A stretch of 64,000 nt of DNA from an uncultured Muribaculaceae bacterium. Lineage in GTDB: Bacteria > Bacteroidota > Bacteroidia > Bacteroidales > Muribaculaceae. The DNA lies in NCBI GenBank assembly GCA_947525975.1, contig CANNVE010000009.1, positions 43,546 to 107,545 on the forward strand. Direction: 5' to 3'. Both the position numbers and the translations under genes were made by a program. The notes beneath the pieces are model-generated. The model saw nothing but the letters and a program-made list of their open reading frames with translations. It was not told where the DNA came from and made no database searches. This document shows, one piece after another, positions 20,315 through 30,678 of this stretch. Every line of letters begins with the position of its first letter. Position 1 is the first letter of the stretch.

Positions 20315-21313
20315 ATGGATATATACATATTTAATAATACCAATTCCGACATACGCGCACGAAGTTCGGCAGGAGGCTTGTTTTCCATACTGGCCGAAAC
20401 TACAATCTCACAGGGTGGATCTGTATACGGAGCGACGTTCGACAACGATTGGAGAATATGTCATTCTCGCATTGATAACATCGCAAATCTCGATACCCTC
20501 CGCCGCAGCAAGTACGCCTTTACGAACATTAGTACATGTTTCAGTAAATTATCAGACGATATTTCTACAAATAAGCCCATATTAGTGGTTGGAACACCAT
20601 GTCAGATTGCCATTATCAGAAATAAATTTGGTGAAGTCACAAATATGCTACTTGTAGAAGTGGTGTGCCATGGCGCACCACACCCAAAGTATTGGGATTT
20701 ATACCTTGATGAGTTACTTCAATATGAAGGAAAAACTCGTGACGACATTGAATCTGTCAATTTCCGGGATAAATCAGAAGGGTGGAAAAACTACTCCGTG
20801 CGAGTTGACTTCAAGGATGGAAGTCACTTCATTCAAAATCACCGGGACAATCCGTACATCCTCGCTTTTGTGTATGACTATACCCTGCGTGCTGGCTGTG
20901 TCAAATGCCCATTCAAACACCCAAATAGTAAGGCAGACATATCAATGGGCGATTTCTGGGGAATAGAAGCGCTTGCTCCCGAACTAGACAACAATCTTGG
21001 CACAACGCTTGCGATAACTAACACAACCAAGGGCAAGAAAATATTGGAAAGCATGGCAACTCCGACTTCTCTATCTATTGAGGAAGTGGCAAAATATAAT
21101 CCGGCGATTGTGAAAGCTCCAAATGCACCATCTGACAAGTCAATGTTTGAAGACATTGCTGCCATTGATGGTTTCCACCCTGCCGCATCCCGGTTTCTCA
21201 AACCCGTTTTCAATAACAGAAAAAAAAACACATCTTTACGTAGCACAATAAGCCATTTTATTCGCTCTGTATACACATTCTTTACTAAGAGATGCCTAAA
21301 GATAAAGATTTAA
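20315..21313 (+). CDS. Coenzyme F420 hydrogenase/dehydrogenase beta-subunit family protein (EPS-associated)
   Basis: ARSSAGGLFSILAETTISQGGSVYGATFD...PCQIAIIRNKF...CVKCPFKHPNSKADISMGDFWGIE. Confidence 0.85.
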   Translation: MDIYIFNNTNSDIRARSSAGGLFSILAETTISQGGSVYGATFDNDWRICHSRIDNIANLDTLRRSKYAFTNISTCFSKLSDDISTNKPILVVGTPCQIAIIRNKFGEVTNMLLVEVVCHGAPHPKYWDLYLDELLQYEGKTRDDIESVNFRDKSEGWKNYSVRVDFKDGSHFIQNHRDNPYILAFVYDYTLRAGCVKCPFKHPNSKADISMGDFWGIEALAPELDNNLGTTLAITNTTKGKKILESMATPTSLSIEEVAKYNPAIVKAPNAPSDKSMFEDIAAIDGFHPAASRFLKPVFNNRKKNTSLRSTISHFIRSVYTFFTKRCLKIKI

Positions 21314-22242
21314 TTTCTGTAATAATTCCAGTATATAACGTTGAGAGATATCTCGATCGGTGTATAGAGTCGGTTGTTAATCAGGATTATCGAAATATTG
21401 AGATAATTTTGGTCGACGATGGATCTACTGACGCATCTTCTGATATATGTGAAAAGTGGAAGATTGTGTATCCCGAAATAATAAGAGTAATCCATCAGAA
21501 GAATCATGGAGCCTCTTTGGCAAGAAAAAAAGGTATAGAAAAGGCTTTAGGAACATTCATCACATTTGTTGACAGCGATGACTACATATCACCAAGATAC
21601 ATTTCCTCTTTACATTCAGCAGCAATAGATAATGATGCGCTATTGGCTGTATGTCCATTTACAAAAGTTCCTGTAGGAAAAACATTTGATTTTACTCAAG
21701 CAGCAGAATATAAGAATTTCGTTTTAAGTAGTGATGAAATCTTTAGACGATTCTTTAAATATGAATTTTGGGGATTTGGAGGAGGCATATATCATACACT
21801 ATTGTTTAACAATATAATATACCCTACGGCAACAATTAATGAAGATTATTTTGTAAAAGCACAAATATTTTCAAAAGTAGACAAAGTCGGATATTGCCCT
21901 GAATCTTTGTACGCATATGAAACACATCCAGGCAGTCTGTCACAACTTAAGTTGTCCATAAGAGCTCTTGGTGAATTTGACAATGCGAGAAACACTTGGT
22001 TACATATATCTTCTCATAAACCAAACTACGAAAAACATGCTTTAGCCATAGTTTCGGAGGCGACATGCAAATGGCTTGGCATTATCAACCAAACTCCAAA
22101 AGAAGAAGCAAAAGTGTATAAAGACTATAAAGACAAGATGCGCAGTTTCCTACACGATAACTTCTGTAGAGTATTTTCCAACAAACACCTTTTGTGGAAA
22201 ATAAGGCTTTTGCTGCTATTGGAATATCTAAAGGCCATTTAA
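21292..22242 (+). CDS. Glycosyltransferase family 2
   Basis: LISVIIPVYNVERYLDRCIESVVNQDYRNIEIILVDDGSTDASS. Confidence 0.92.
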   Translation: MPKDKDLISVIIPVYNVERYLDRCIESVVNQDYRNIEIILVDDGSTDASSDICEKWKIVYPEIIRVIHQKNHGASLARKKGIEKALGTFITFVDSDDYISPRYISSLHSAAIDNDALLAVCPFTKVPVGKTFDFTQAAEYKNFVLSSDEIFRRFFKYEFWGFGGGIYHTLLFNNIIYPTATINEDYFVKAQIFSKVDKVGYCPESLYAYETHPGSLSQLKLSIRALGEFDNARNTWLHISSHKPNYEKHALAIVSEATCKWLGIINQTPKEEAKVYKDYKDKMRSFLHDNFCRVFSNKHLLWKIRLLLLLEYLKAI

Positions 22243-22243
22243 A

Positions 22244-23392
22244 ATGAAGAAAAACATCATCTTAGTAAATGGTAATTTGGCTGTAGGGGGTGTAGAACGA
22301 GCCCTTGTCAGCCTACTGACTGCTATCGATTTCGATAAATACAATGTAGATTTGCTTCTGCTTCAACCGGGTGAAGATTATCTTGGCGAAATACCAAAGC
22401 AAGTTAATGTGATAAGACGAGATATCACTAAAGCATATGGTCCCATCTTCGGTACATTGAAGAGAACTCTGAAAGATGGCGACATGTTTTCCCTGGCATT
22501 TAGACTTTGCTTGTCTGTTGGCCATTGGAGTATGAAAACTTTTAGGAAACTGATTGGTTTAGAAGGCCGATATGATGCAGCTATTTCTTTTCGTCCGGGG
22601 ATAAGTGAAGAGATAGTTCTAAATGTCATAACGGCCTCTAAAAAATTCACATGGTGGCACCATGGTAATTTCGAAATTGGTATACCCACAGACAAACTAA
22701 TATCTAATTGGAAGAAATTTGATAAAGTAGTAACAGTGTCCGATGGCATCGCTATTCAGATAAAGTCTTTGTCTAACAAAATAGCCGATAAGGTCACAGT
22801 CATCCCTAATATTATTGATATTCATTATATCCGAATAAAAGCAGAGGAAACTATACCGTATGATTTTACTCAAAATCTAAAGATTGTGACCGTCAGCAGA
22901 CTCTCGAAAGAAAAAAATCTGTCTAAAGTTATAGAAGTCGCATTAACTCTTCTTCGTAGAAACATAGCTTTTGAGTGGCATATATTAGGAGACGGAGATA
23001 TGCGCACACAATTAGAAAATGAAATTCAAAATGCAAAACTTACCGAAAGACTCTTTATTCATGGGCAGAAGGAAAATCCCTATCCTTGGATAAAGAACGC
23101 TGATATGATGTTGCATCCGTCCGATGTTGAGTCTTTCGGCATAGTATTGCTTGAAGCAATGGCACTCGGGACACCATGCATATCCAGCCCCTCAATCGGA
23201 GCTATCGATTTAATTGATGGTACTAATGGACTGATTTCAGATAGCAGCACTTCCAACTTTGTGGCATTAATTGAAAAACTATCACACGACAAAGTGTTTA
23301 ATGATACAATTATAGAAAACGCCAAGAAAACAGTATTGAATTATACACCATCTAATGTGGTTGAAAAATTTTACACATTGATTGGGAAATGA
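22244..23392 (+). CDS. Glycosyltransferase family 4
   Basis: VTVSRLSKEKNLSKVIE...HPSDVESFGIVLLEAMALGTPCISS. Confidence 0.9.
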   Translation: MKKNIILVNGNLAVGGVERALVSLLTAIDFDKYNVDLLLLQPGEDYLGEIPKQVNVIRRDITKAYGPIFGTLKRTLKDGDMFSLAFRLCLSVGHWSMKTFRKLIGLEGRYDAAISFRPGISEEIVLNVITASKKFTWWHHGNFEIGIPTDKLISNWKKFDKVVTVSDGIAIQIKSLSNKIADKVTVIPNIIDIHYIRIKAEETIPYDFTQNLKIVTVSRLSKEKNLSKVIEVALTLLRRNIAFEWHILGDGDMRTQLENEIQNAKLTERLFIHGQKENPYPWIKNADMMLHPSDVESFGIVLLEAMALGTPCISSPSIGAIDLIDGTNGLISDSSTSNFVALIEKLSHDKVFNDTIIENAKKTVLNYTPSNVVEKFYTLIGK

Positions 23393-23949
23393 AAAACCTA
23401 TTGAAACGCATTTTGACAAAGTTTGGAATTAAAAATTATTCCGTGTCACAAAATGAGATCATAAATTACTATCGCAACCGTGGTGTTATTATAGGAGAAA
23501 ATGTAGATATCATTAACTCAATCCTTGACGGTGGCTTTGGTTCTCTTATACGTATTGGTGATAATGTGACCATTACCGGAGCCAGAATTCTAACACATGA
23601 TGCCAGCACAAAGAAGTTTCTTGGATATAGCAAAATCGGGCTTGTGACAATTGGCAATAATGTGTTCATAGGCAATGGAGCTATAGTATTACCAGGGACT
23701 AATATCGGGGATAATGTAATTGTCGGAGCAGGCTGTGTTGTGGCCAAGGATATCCCTAATGATTGTGTAGTTGTCGGAAATCCAGCGAAAGTATTGTGTT
23801 CCACAACTGAATACATTGATCGCAACCGAAAAAGATTGGAAAGCACAGATGCGTATGTATCAAACATCTTATTTAGCCAAAGGACAAGTGAAGAATGGGA
23901 TGATTTAAAAGAGAAATTAAAAAAATATAAATACGGATTTGACTTATGA
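23389..23949 (+). CDS. Hexapeptide-repeat acyltransferase (LbH)
   Basis: VTIGNNVFIGNGAIVLPGTNIGDNVIVGAGCVVAKDIPNDCVVVGNPAKV. Confidence 0.92.
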   Translation: MKNLLKRILTKFGIKNYSVSQNEIINYYRNRGVIIGENVDIINSILDGGFGSLIRIGDNVTITGARILTHDASTKKFLGYSKIGLVTIGNNVFIGNGAIVLPGTNIGDNVIVGAGCVVAKDIPNDCVVVGNPAKVLCSTTEYIDRNRKRLESTDAYVSNILFSQRTSEEWDDLKEKLKKYKYGFDL

Positions 23950-25109
23950 ATAACTACATACTATATGCAAACGGCGCATCGGGCAATCATGGGTGCGAGG
24001 CAATTACTCGTGCTCTCATCAAGATTTTAGATGCCAAAGGCTGTAAGATATTTTCACAAAATATAGCCGAAGATGAGAAATATGGAATTTCGGCTTTGGC
24101 TGATTTGATAGATGCCAAAGTAAGGAAAGATTATAATCTTAACTTTTTTAAATGCTACTTCAATTACAAGTTTAGAGACCAAAAATTTGCGGTAGACTTA
24201 TATCCTTACATACAGGCACTCGGAAAACTAAAGCATGGCATAAGTCGTCCTCTGGCAATCAGTATCGGAGGAGACAACTATTGCTATGGAGGAGCGAATT
24301 ATTATGGTCAGTTAGATTCTATTTTCCATAAAAGTAAAATTCACACTGCTCTGGTTGGGTGTTCGATAGAACCGGATATAATCAACCAAGCTGGAATTGC
24401 AAATGATCTGAGAAAACATTCGGCTGTCGTGGCTCGTGAGCATATCACTTATAACGCTCTAAAGGAAGTCGGATTGACGAATGTGCACCTTATGCCTGAC
24501 CCGGCCTTTATGCTCGACTTAATTCACAAACCTCTACCGAGAGAATTTCAATCAGGCAACACGGTGGGGCTTAATTTAAGCCCTCTTGTGGAAGAGCTCT
24601 CGTCGGGCGGCAACATTGTATATAGGAATGCTATAAACCTCATAGAGCATATACTGCAAAATACGGACATGTGCATATGCTTAATACCTCATGTGGTATG
24701 GAACCATAGCAACGACTTTAAGATATTGACGCCTCTATATGAGAAATACCGCAACACAGGTCGCGTGTCTCTGTTACCTGATTCTTCAGCAGAAGTATTG
24801 AAAGGATATATCTCACGGTGCCGATATATGATAGCCGCTCGCACACATGCGTCAATTGCCGCCTATTCTACCGGTGTCCCTACTTTCGTACTTGGATACT
24901 CCGTAAAAAGCTTAGGCATTGCAAGAGACATATTTGGTGATGAAACGGGCTATGTGAAATCAACTAAAAACTTTAGCTGTGATTCAGAACTCATCGATGC
25001 TTTTGAATTCTTGAAATCGGAGGAGTCCTCAATACAGGCAAAACTGCAACACTACACATCTATGGCAATAGATAAATTACATAATCTACCAAAACTTTTA
25101 GACATTTAA
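23946..25109 (+). CDS. Polysaccharide pyruvyl transferase family protein
   Basis: ANGASGNHGCEAITRALIKIL; SRCRYMIAARTHASIAAYSTGVPTFVLGYSVKSLGIARDIFG. Confidence 0.85.
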   Translation: MNNYILYANGASGNHGCEAITRALIKILDAKGCKIFSQNIAEDEKYGISALADLIDAKVRKDYNLNFFKCYFNYKFRDQKFAVDLYPYIQALGKLKHGISRPLAISIGGDNYCYGGANYYGQLDSIFHKSKIHTALVGCSIEPDIINQAGIANDLRKHSAVVAREHITYNALKEVGLTNVHLMPDPAFMLDLIHKPLPREFQSGNTVGLNLSPLVEELSSGGNIVYRNAINLIEHILQNTDMCICLIPHVVWNHSNDFKILTPLYEKYRNTGRVSLLPDSSAEVLKGYISRCRYMIAARTHASIAAYSTGVPTFVLGYSVKSLGIARDIFGDETGYVKSTKNFSCDSELIDAFEFLKSEESSIQAKLQHYTSMAIDKLHNLPKLLDI

Positions 25110-25116
25110 ATATTCG

Positions 25117-26328
25117 ATGGAGGAGAAACCACGAATAATCATATTGATGCATTATATGGAGCTCGGTGGTGCCGAGATGGCTTTAGTCGGCTTGCTCAAT
25201 GCATTGGATCCTGAACGCGTGGACGTGGATCTATTCATTTATGACCATCGTGGACCTCTAATGCAGTATATTCCAAAATGGATTAACCTGCTACCAGAGA
25301 AACTCGAGTACGCTGTTCTTGAGACTTCATTGAAAAATTGTTTAAGGAAAGGACAACTCGGAGTGGCGATAGGCAGAATTAGGTCGAAAGTACACTATCG
25401 TTGGCAATCAATCTGGCATAAAATCGATGAAGGGAGAGAAGATATATCTGTATTCCACTATTTGGGTCAATATACCTCGGTTTTTTTGCCCCGTATAAAT
25501 CCTAATGTCGAGTATGATTTATGCATCAGTTTTCTTCTTCCTCATAACATTGCCCTTAAAAATGTAAAGGCTAGAAAACGATTGGCTTGGATCCATACGG
25601 ATTATTCAACGGTCAGCGTCAATGAGAAGGCAGAGTTGCCGGTTTGGCGTGCATACGATTACATAGCATCGATATCTCAAGATGTTAAGCAATCTTTTTT
25701 GAGAACATTTCCTTCATTGGAACATAAGGTTATAGAGATAGAAAACATAATGTCATCGAAGTTTGTACGCAGAAGATCTGAAGAATTTGATGCGCGTCAA
25801 GAACTCGATGGAGAAGTGAAGTTATTATCAATCGGAAGATATACTTACGCCAAAAATTATGACAATTTGCCCGAAATTGCTCGACAAATAGTAGAATGCG
25901 GTGTTAAAAATTTGCGTTGGTACATTATTGGATTCGGAGGCCAAGAGGAACTTTTGCGACAAAAAATTGCAGAAAACGGTATGGAGAACCATGTAATACT
26001 GCTTGGCAAGAAGGATAATCCATATCCCTACATAAAGGCCTGTGACATATACGTTCAGCCATCGCGATATGAAGGGAAATCAATTACCGTCCGTGAAGCC
26101 CAGTTGCTCGGAAAACCAGTGGCTGTGACCAATTTTCCGACTGCCAAATCACAAATCAATGATGGTGTTGACGGAGTGATTGTCCCCCTTGACAACGAGG
26201 GTTGTGCACATGGTATAGTGGATTTTATAACTGACACCAAACTCCGCCAGGGAATCATCAATTATCTTTCCACAAATGACCTCGGGAACGAATGTGAAGT
26301 TGAGAAAATCTATGCTCTTCTAAAATGA
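25117..26328 (+). CDS. Glycosyltransferase family 4
   Basis: LSIGRYTYAKNYDNLPEIARQIV; YVQPSRYEGKSITVREAQLLGKPVAVTNFPTA. Confidence 0.9.
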   Translation: MEEKPRIIILMHYMELGGAEMALVGLLNALDPERVDVDLFIYDHRGPLMQYIPKWINLLPEKLEYAVLETSLKNCLRKGQLGVAIGRIRSKVHYRWQSIWHKIDEGREDISVFHYLGQYTSVFLPRINPNVEYDLCISFLLPHNIALKNVKARKRLAWIHTDYSTVSVNEKAELPVWRAYDYIASISQDVKQSFLRTFPSLEHKVIEIENIMSSKFVRRRSEEFDARQELDGEVKLLSIGRYTYAKNYDNLPEIARQIVECGVKNLRWYIIGFGGQEELLRQKIAENGMENHVILLGKKDNPYPYIKACDIYVQPSRYEGKSITVREAQLLGKPVAVTNFPTAKSQINDGVDGVIVPLDNEGCAHGIVDFITDTKLRQGIINYLSTNDLGNECEVEKIYALLK

Positions 26329-26876
26329 TGATAAAACTTCTTTATACGCTCCTACGTAATTTCGTATTCAATACCGTTCGAAAAGTTAAATATGGACATC
26401 GGTACAAATTCGATAAAATTGAACGCTTTGCGCATTCTGTAAACATAAATTTATACGGAAATGGCGAATGTCAGTTCGGAAGAAATATCGAATTGTCTAA
26501 TGATGTAGACATTCAGGTTCATGGTAGTGGCATATTAAGCATTGGAGCCGGCACCTATATGAACCGCTTCTGTATGATCAGTTGCCATGGCAGGGTCTCT
26601 ATCGGCGAAGGGTGCATGTTTGGTCCGTCTATAAAAATATTTGACAACAATCACAAATTCAATTCAGAAGATGGTGTTAAATGTGACTTGTCGATTGGGG
26701 AAATTTCAGTTGGAGACCACTGCTGGATCGCCTCGAATGTGATATTGCTTAAAGGTGCCCACATAGGCAAAAACTGTGTGATAGGTGCAGGATGCATTAT
26801 AGACAAAGCCATCCCAGACAATTCCATTGTAAGACTGAAGCCACAATACATTATCGAAACTATAACGAGCAAATAA
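26325..26876 (+). CDS. Acyltransferase, LbH/hexapeptide family
   Basis: VSIGEGCMFGPSIKIFDNNHKF...VGDHCWIASNVILLKGAHIGKNCVIGAGCIIDKAIPDNSIV. Confidence 0.9.
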   Translation: MMIKLLYTLLRNFVFNTVRKVKYGHRYKFDKIERFAHSVNINLYGNGECQFGRNIELSNDVDIQVHGSGILSIGAGTYMNRFCMISCHGRVSIGEGCMFGPSIKIFDNNHKFNSEDGVKCDLSIGEISVGDHCWIASNVILLKGAHIGKNCVIGAGCIIDKAIPDNSIVRLKPQYIIETITSK

Positions 26877-26877
26877 T

Positions 26878-27594
26878 TTGATACCTTTAAAGATACATTA
26901 CTGTTGGTTTGGGCGTGGCCCGCTTCCAGAGTCGGCGCAGAAGTGCATAGCCTCGTGGCGCAAATACCTGCCTGACTATGAGATAATCGAGTGGAACGAG
27001 GATAATTTTGATGTCAACTCAATACCTTACACTCAACAGGCCTATGAGGCAAAGAAGTACGCCTTTGTAAGCGACTATGCTCGTTTTAAGATTCTATATG
27101 AGCAAGGTGGCCTATACTTCGACACTGATGTTGAGGTGATTCGTCCAATGGACGATATCATCAGGAAAGGCCCTTTCATGGGTTTTGAGATTAATCCATG
27201 TTTAGCAAGGCCTCAAGGGGCCGTAAATCCTGGGCTTGGACTTGGCGCGACTGCAAGAATGTCACTTTATAAGTACATCTTGGACTATTATACCGGATTG
27301 AATTTCAAAAATACTGATGGTTCGTACAATATAACCGATGCTGTGGTTAATATCACAACACGCGAATTAATAAAATTCGGTATGAAAGATAAAGTGGGTA
27401 TCCAGATTGTTTCTGGAATTAACATTTATCCAGCTGACTATTTCAACCCATTAGACGATGCGATAGGCAAATTGAAAATTACATCGAATACGCATACAAT
27501 CCACTGGTTCACCAAAACATGGATGAAAGTAAATCCGGTACGCCAATGGTTTGCCCGTCGCTTGCATAGACTTCAACGCCTTATAAAAAAATGA
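26878..27594 (+). CDS. Glycosyltransferase, GT32/OCH1-like (TTG start)
   Basis: IPLKIHYCWFGRGPLPESAQKCIASWRKYLPDYEIIEWNEDNFD...YARFKILYEQGGLYFDTDVEVIRPMDDI. Confidence 0.9.
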   Translation: MIPLKIHYCWFGRGPLPESAQKCIASWRKYLPDYEIIEWNEDNFDVNSIPYTQQAYEAKKYAFVSDYARFKILYEQGGLYFDTDVEVIRPMDDIIRKGPFMGFEINPCLARPQGAVNPGLGLGATARMSLYKYILDYYTGLNFKNTDGSYNITDAVVNITTRELIKFGMKDKVGIQIVSGINIYPADYFNPLDDAIGKLKITSNTHTIHWFTKTWMKVNPVRQWFARRLHRLQRLIKK

Positions 27595-28688
27595 TACCGG
27601 CAAAATATTACGGCACCATATTTCTATATACTGTTATTGTAATGACAGTGTTATCGGCTTCAATATTATCGAACCAAAGTTTTTCTAAGATCAAAACAAA
27701 TGGAAGCACCCTTAGTTTGGCAATAATCATCTCTTTAGTCCTAGCCATTTTCTTGGGCAGCCGACCTATCGGTCCGTTGTTTGGTGATACAAGTGCGTAT
27801 GAATGGACATTCCGTCAGTATCAAACCGGAGGGAAGGTGTATGTTGGAGATGAGAATGAATGGCTGTGGGTTAAATTTGTGGCGATATGTGCCCAAATAA
27901 TGGATTCACGAACATTCTTTATTTTAGTTGACTTATGTTATTTTGGATTTACTCTTTGGGCATGTAAGCGTCTCTGTCATAATGAAATTTTGGTGACAAT
28001 GCTTTTCATGATGGGAGCATTTTCCTTTTTCACATATGGTACCAATGGCATTAGAAATGGATTTGCATGTAGTATAGTTTTAGCTGCAATTTCATTTCTT
28101 TGTAGCCCCAATAGAAAAATATTGATTACCGCCATTTTAGCTTTTTGTGCTATAAATATCCACAATTCTACACTTTTACCCATCTCTGTCGCCATAATTT
28201 CATATTTATGGATTAAAAATTTCAGATATGCATATTTGTTTTGGATATTATCCATAGCAATTAGCCTTACATTAGGCAGTTCTGTTACTTCTATATTTGA
28301 ATCGTTAGGGTTTGGAAATCGTAGTTCTTATTTCACTACATACGACTCTCAACAATTCTCTCATTCTGGTTTTCGTTGGGACTTCTTGATATACAGCATG
28401 ATGCCAATAGTTTTGGGCTACTATGTAGTTATCAAACGAGGCATCAGAGATAACACCTACGAATTATTGCTTAACACATATACCTTGGCGAATGCCTTTT
28501 GGGTGATGGTGATCCGAGCGAACTTCTCCAATCGATTTGCCTATCTCTCTTGGTTTATGTATCCGATTGTCTTGGCGTACCCATTACTCAAACTAAATAT
28601 TTGGGGAGAGCTTCAGGGAAAACGCGCGAGCCAAATCATGCTCGCCCACATTGCCTTCACTTGGTTTATGGAAACATTCTATTGGTAA
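27591..28688 (+). CDS. EpsG-family membrane protein, putative Wzy polymerase
   Basis: Multi-TM; LGSRPIGPLFGDTSAYEWTFRQYQ and GTNGIRNGFACSIVLAAISFL typical of EpsG. Confidence 0.85.
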   Translation: MIPAKYYGTIFLYTVIVMTVLSASILSNQSFSKIKTNGSTLSLAIIISLVLAIFLGSRPIGPLFGDTSAYEWTFRQYQTGGKVYVGDENEWLWVKFVAICAQIMDSRTFFILVDLCYFGFTLWACKRLCHNEILVTMLFMMGAFSFFTYGTNGIRNGFACSIVLAAISFLCSPNRKILITAILAFCAINIHNSTLLPISVAIISYLWIKNFRYAYLFWILSIAISLTLGSSVTSIFESLGFGNRSSYFTTYDSQQFSHSGFRWDFLIYSMMPIVLGYYVVIKRGIRDNTYELLLNTYTLANAFWVMVIRANFSNRFAYLSWFMYPIVLAYPLLKLNIWGELQGKRASQIMLAHIAFTWFMETFYW

Positions 28689-28691
28689 ACA

Positions 28692-29564
28692 ATGAGAACT
28701 CTTACCGTTTTTACTCCTACATACAATCGTGCACACACGATTGGGCGCACATACGAAAGTCTTTGCCGACAGACCTGCAGTGACTTTGAATGGCTCGTGG
28801 TTGACGATGGCTCTACAGATGACACAGAGGCACTCGTCAAGAGTTGGATTGCCGAGGCTCGCATCCCGATCCGCTACATCAAAAAAGAAAATGGTGGACT
28901 TGCCTCCGGCTATATAACTGCCTTTGCGAATATTGACTCCGAACTAAATGTATGCATCGATTCAGATGACTATATGCCGGATAATGCAGTTCAACTAATA
29001 GTCTCAACTTGGAAAGAGCGAGGAAAAGGAAGATGTGATATCGCAGGAATAAGAGGGCTTGACTTCTATATGGGAGGCGGCCCCATTGGTGGTTACTTTT
29101 CTGATCTTTCAGAAATGAATTATTGGGAACTGGAGAAGACTCATAGAGGAGACACGAAATTGGCAATTCGGACAGATTTATTGAAAGCGCTCCCTGTGAT
29201 GAAGATATATCCTGGTGAAAAAAATGCGAATCCTTCGTATTATTTCTGGCAAATATCTCAAAAATATATCCTGATTAACGAGAATCTTTGTTGGGTAGAT
29301 TATCAGCCAAATGGTATGGCGGCAGGCATCTTACGCCAATATCGGAATTCCCCGAACAGCTTCGCGCAATACCGCAGGATGCTCCTTGCCCACCCTTGTG
29401 TGTCATTTAAACGAAAGTTTATTGAGGCGATGCATTACGTCTCAAGCTGCATCTTCGCGAAGCAGTGGAATTTCATTGCCTCATCACCTAAAAAAATCTT
29501 AACGATTACCGCCCTCATCCCCGGTTGCCTATTAAATGCCTATGTCAGATACAAAACAAAATAA
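28692..29564 (+). CDS. Glycosyltransferase family 2
   Basis: LTVFTPTYNRAHTIGRTYESLCRQTCSDFEWLVVDDGSTDDTE. Confidence 0.92.
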   Translation: MRTLTVFTPTYNRAHTIGRTYESLCRQTCSDFEWLVVDDGSTDDTEALVKSWIAEARIPIRYIKKENGGLASGYITAFANIDSELNVCIDSDDYMPDNAVQLIVSTWKERGKGRCDIAGIRGLDFYMGGGPIGGYFSDLSEMNYWELEKTHRGDTKLAIRTDLLKALPVMKIYPGEKNANPSYYFWQISQKYILINENLCWVDYQPNGMAAGILRQYRNSPNSFAQYRRMLLAHPCVSFKRKFIEAMHYVSSCIFAKQWNFIASSPKKILTITALIPGCLLNAYVRYKTK

Positions 29565-30678
29565 TCCAATTAGAGTACTTCAGGTGCTCCATGTTCTCAA
29601 TCGCGGCGGCGCTGAGGCTATGGTGATGAATCTTTACCGCAGAATAGACCGATCAAGGGTTCAGTTCGACTTTTTGGTTCACTCTCAGGAACGTGGTCTC
29701 TTCGAAGCCGAGATCGAACAAATGGGTGGCCGTATCTATAGAATTTCACCTTTTAAAGGATATAACCTTATCCCCTACTATAAGGACTGCTTGGATTTTT
29801 TCAAATCCCATCCGGAAATACAGGTTGTGCATGGTCATCTTGGCAGTTGCGCCGCATATTATCTCCTTGCCGCAAAAAAATGTGGGAAATTCACGATAGC
29901 CCATTCTCACTCAGCCGGCAATATCCGTAGTTTCTACGATCTATCATATAAGATATTCTCTTATCCCACTCGTTGGATCGCGGATCAATTGTATGGATGC
30001 TCTACTGAAGCAGGTATCGAACGATATGGAAAAGCCGCTGTGAAAGGGAAAAATTATAGTAATTTCAACAATGCAGTTGACACAGATAGATTCAGATTTG
30101 ATTTAGAGCAAAGAGCAGCTATAAGAAATGAATTTGGAATAAACAAAAACACATTGCTGATAGGTACAGTAGGGAGAGTGACACCCCCAAAAAATCCTTT
30201 TCGCATATATTCAATTTTCAAAGAAATAGTCAGACAGGCTTCCAATGCGGTATGCCTATGGGTTGGCACGGGCGAACTGGAAGATGAAATCAAGAGGCTT
30301 ATTGCCAAGGACAAGTTAGCTCAGAAAATAGTTATGGCTGGTGTGCGCTCGGATATCCCGGCGATAATGTCAGCTCTTGACTGCATGTTATTTCCGTCGC
30401 TTTGGGAAGGGCTTCCGGTATCTGTAATAGAAAGTCAAATGGCAAATTTGCCGTGTGTCCTTTCAACGAACATTAGCAGGGAAACTCAAATTTCAGGCCT
30501 ATTGTCATGGTTCAGTCTCAAAAAATCAGACCAAGACTGGGCTGAGGAAGCTATCGAACTTGCCAATCAACATTTCAATAATCGCAACGACTATTCCTTT
30601 ACACCTCAGAATACGGGTTACGATATAAATAAGACCGTTGAACAACTTATGCAATTTTACGAAAGCCATATCAAATGA
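29536..30678 (+). CDS. Glycosyltransferase family 1/4
   Basis: VLQVLHVLNRGGAEAMVMNLYR; LFPSLWEGLPVSVIESQMANLPCVLS. Confidence 0.92.
   Translation: MPMSDTKQNNPIRVLQVLHVLNRGGAEAMVMNLYRRIDRSRVQFDFLVHSQERGLFEAEIEQMGGRIYRISPFKGYNLIPYYKDCLDFFKSHPEIQVVHGHLGSCAAYYLLAAKKCGKFTIAHSHSAGNIRSFYDLSYKIFSYPTRWIADQLYGCSTEAGIERYGKAAVKGKNYSNFNNAVDTDRFRFDLEQRAAIRNEFGINKNTLLIGTVGRVTPPKNPFRIYSIFKEIVRQASNAVCLWVGTGELEDEIKRLIAKDKLAQKIVMAGVRSDIPAIMSALDCMLFPSLWEGLPVSVIESQMANLPCVLSTNISRETQISGLLSWFSLKKSDQDWAEEAIELANQHFNNRNDYSFTPQNTGYDINKTVEQLMQFYESHIK

Noticed and set aside
20315-21313. F420-hydrogenase-beta-like gene as evidence of F420 metabolism
   Set aside because: This family is routinely found in Bacteroidales polysaccharide loci next to pyruvyl transferase genes; the context does not indicate a hydrogenase
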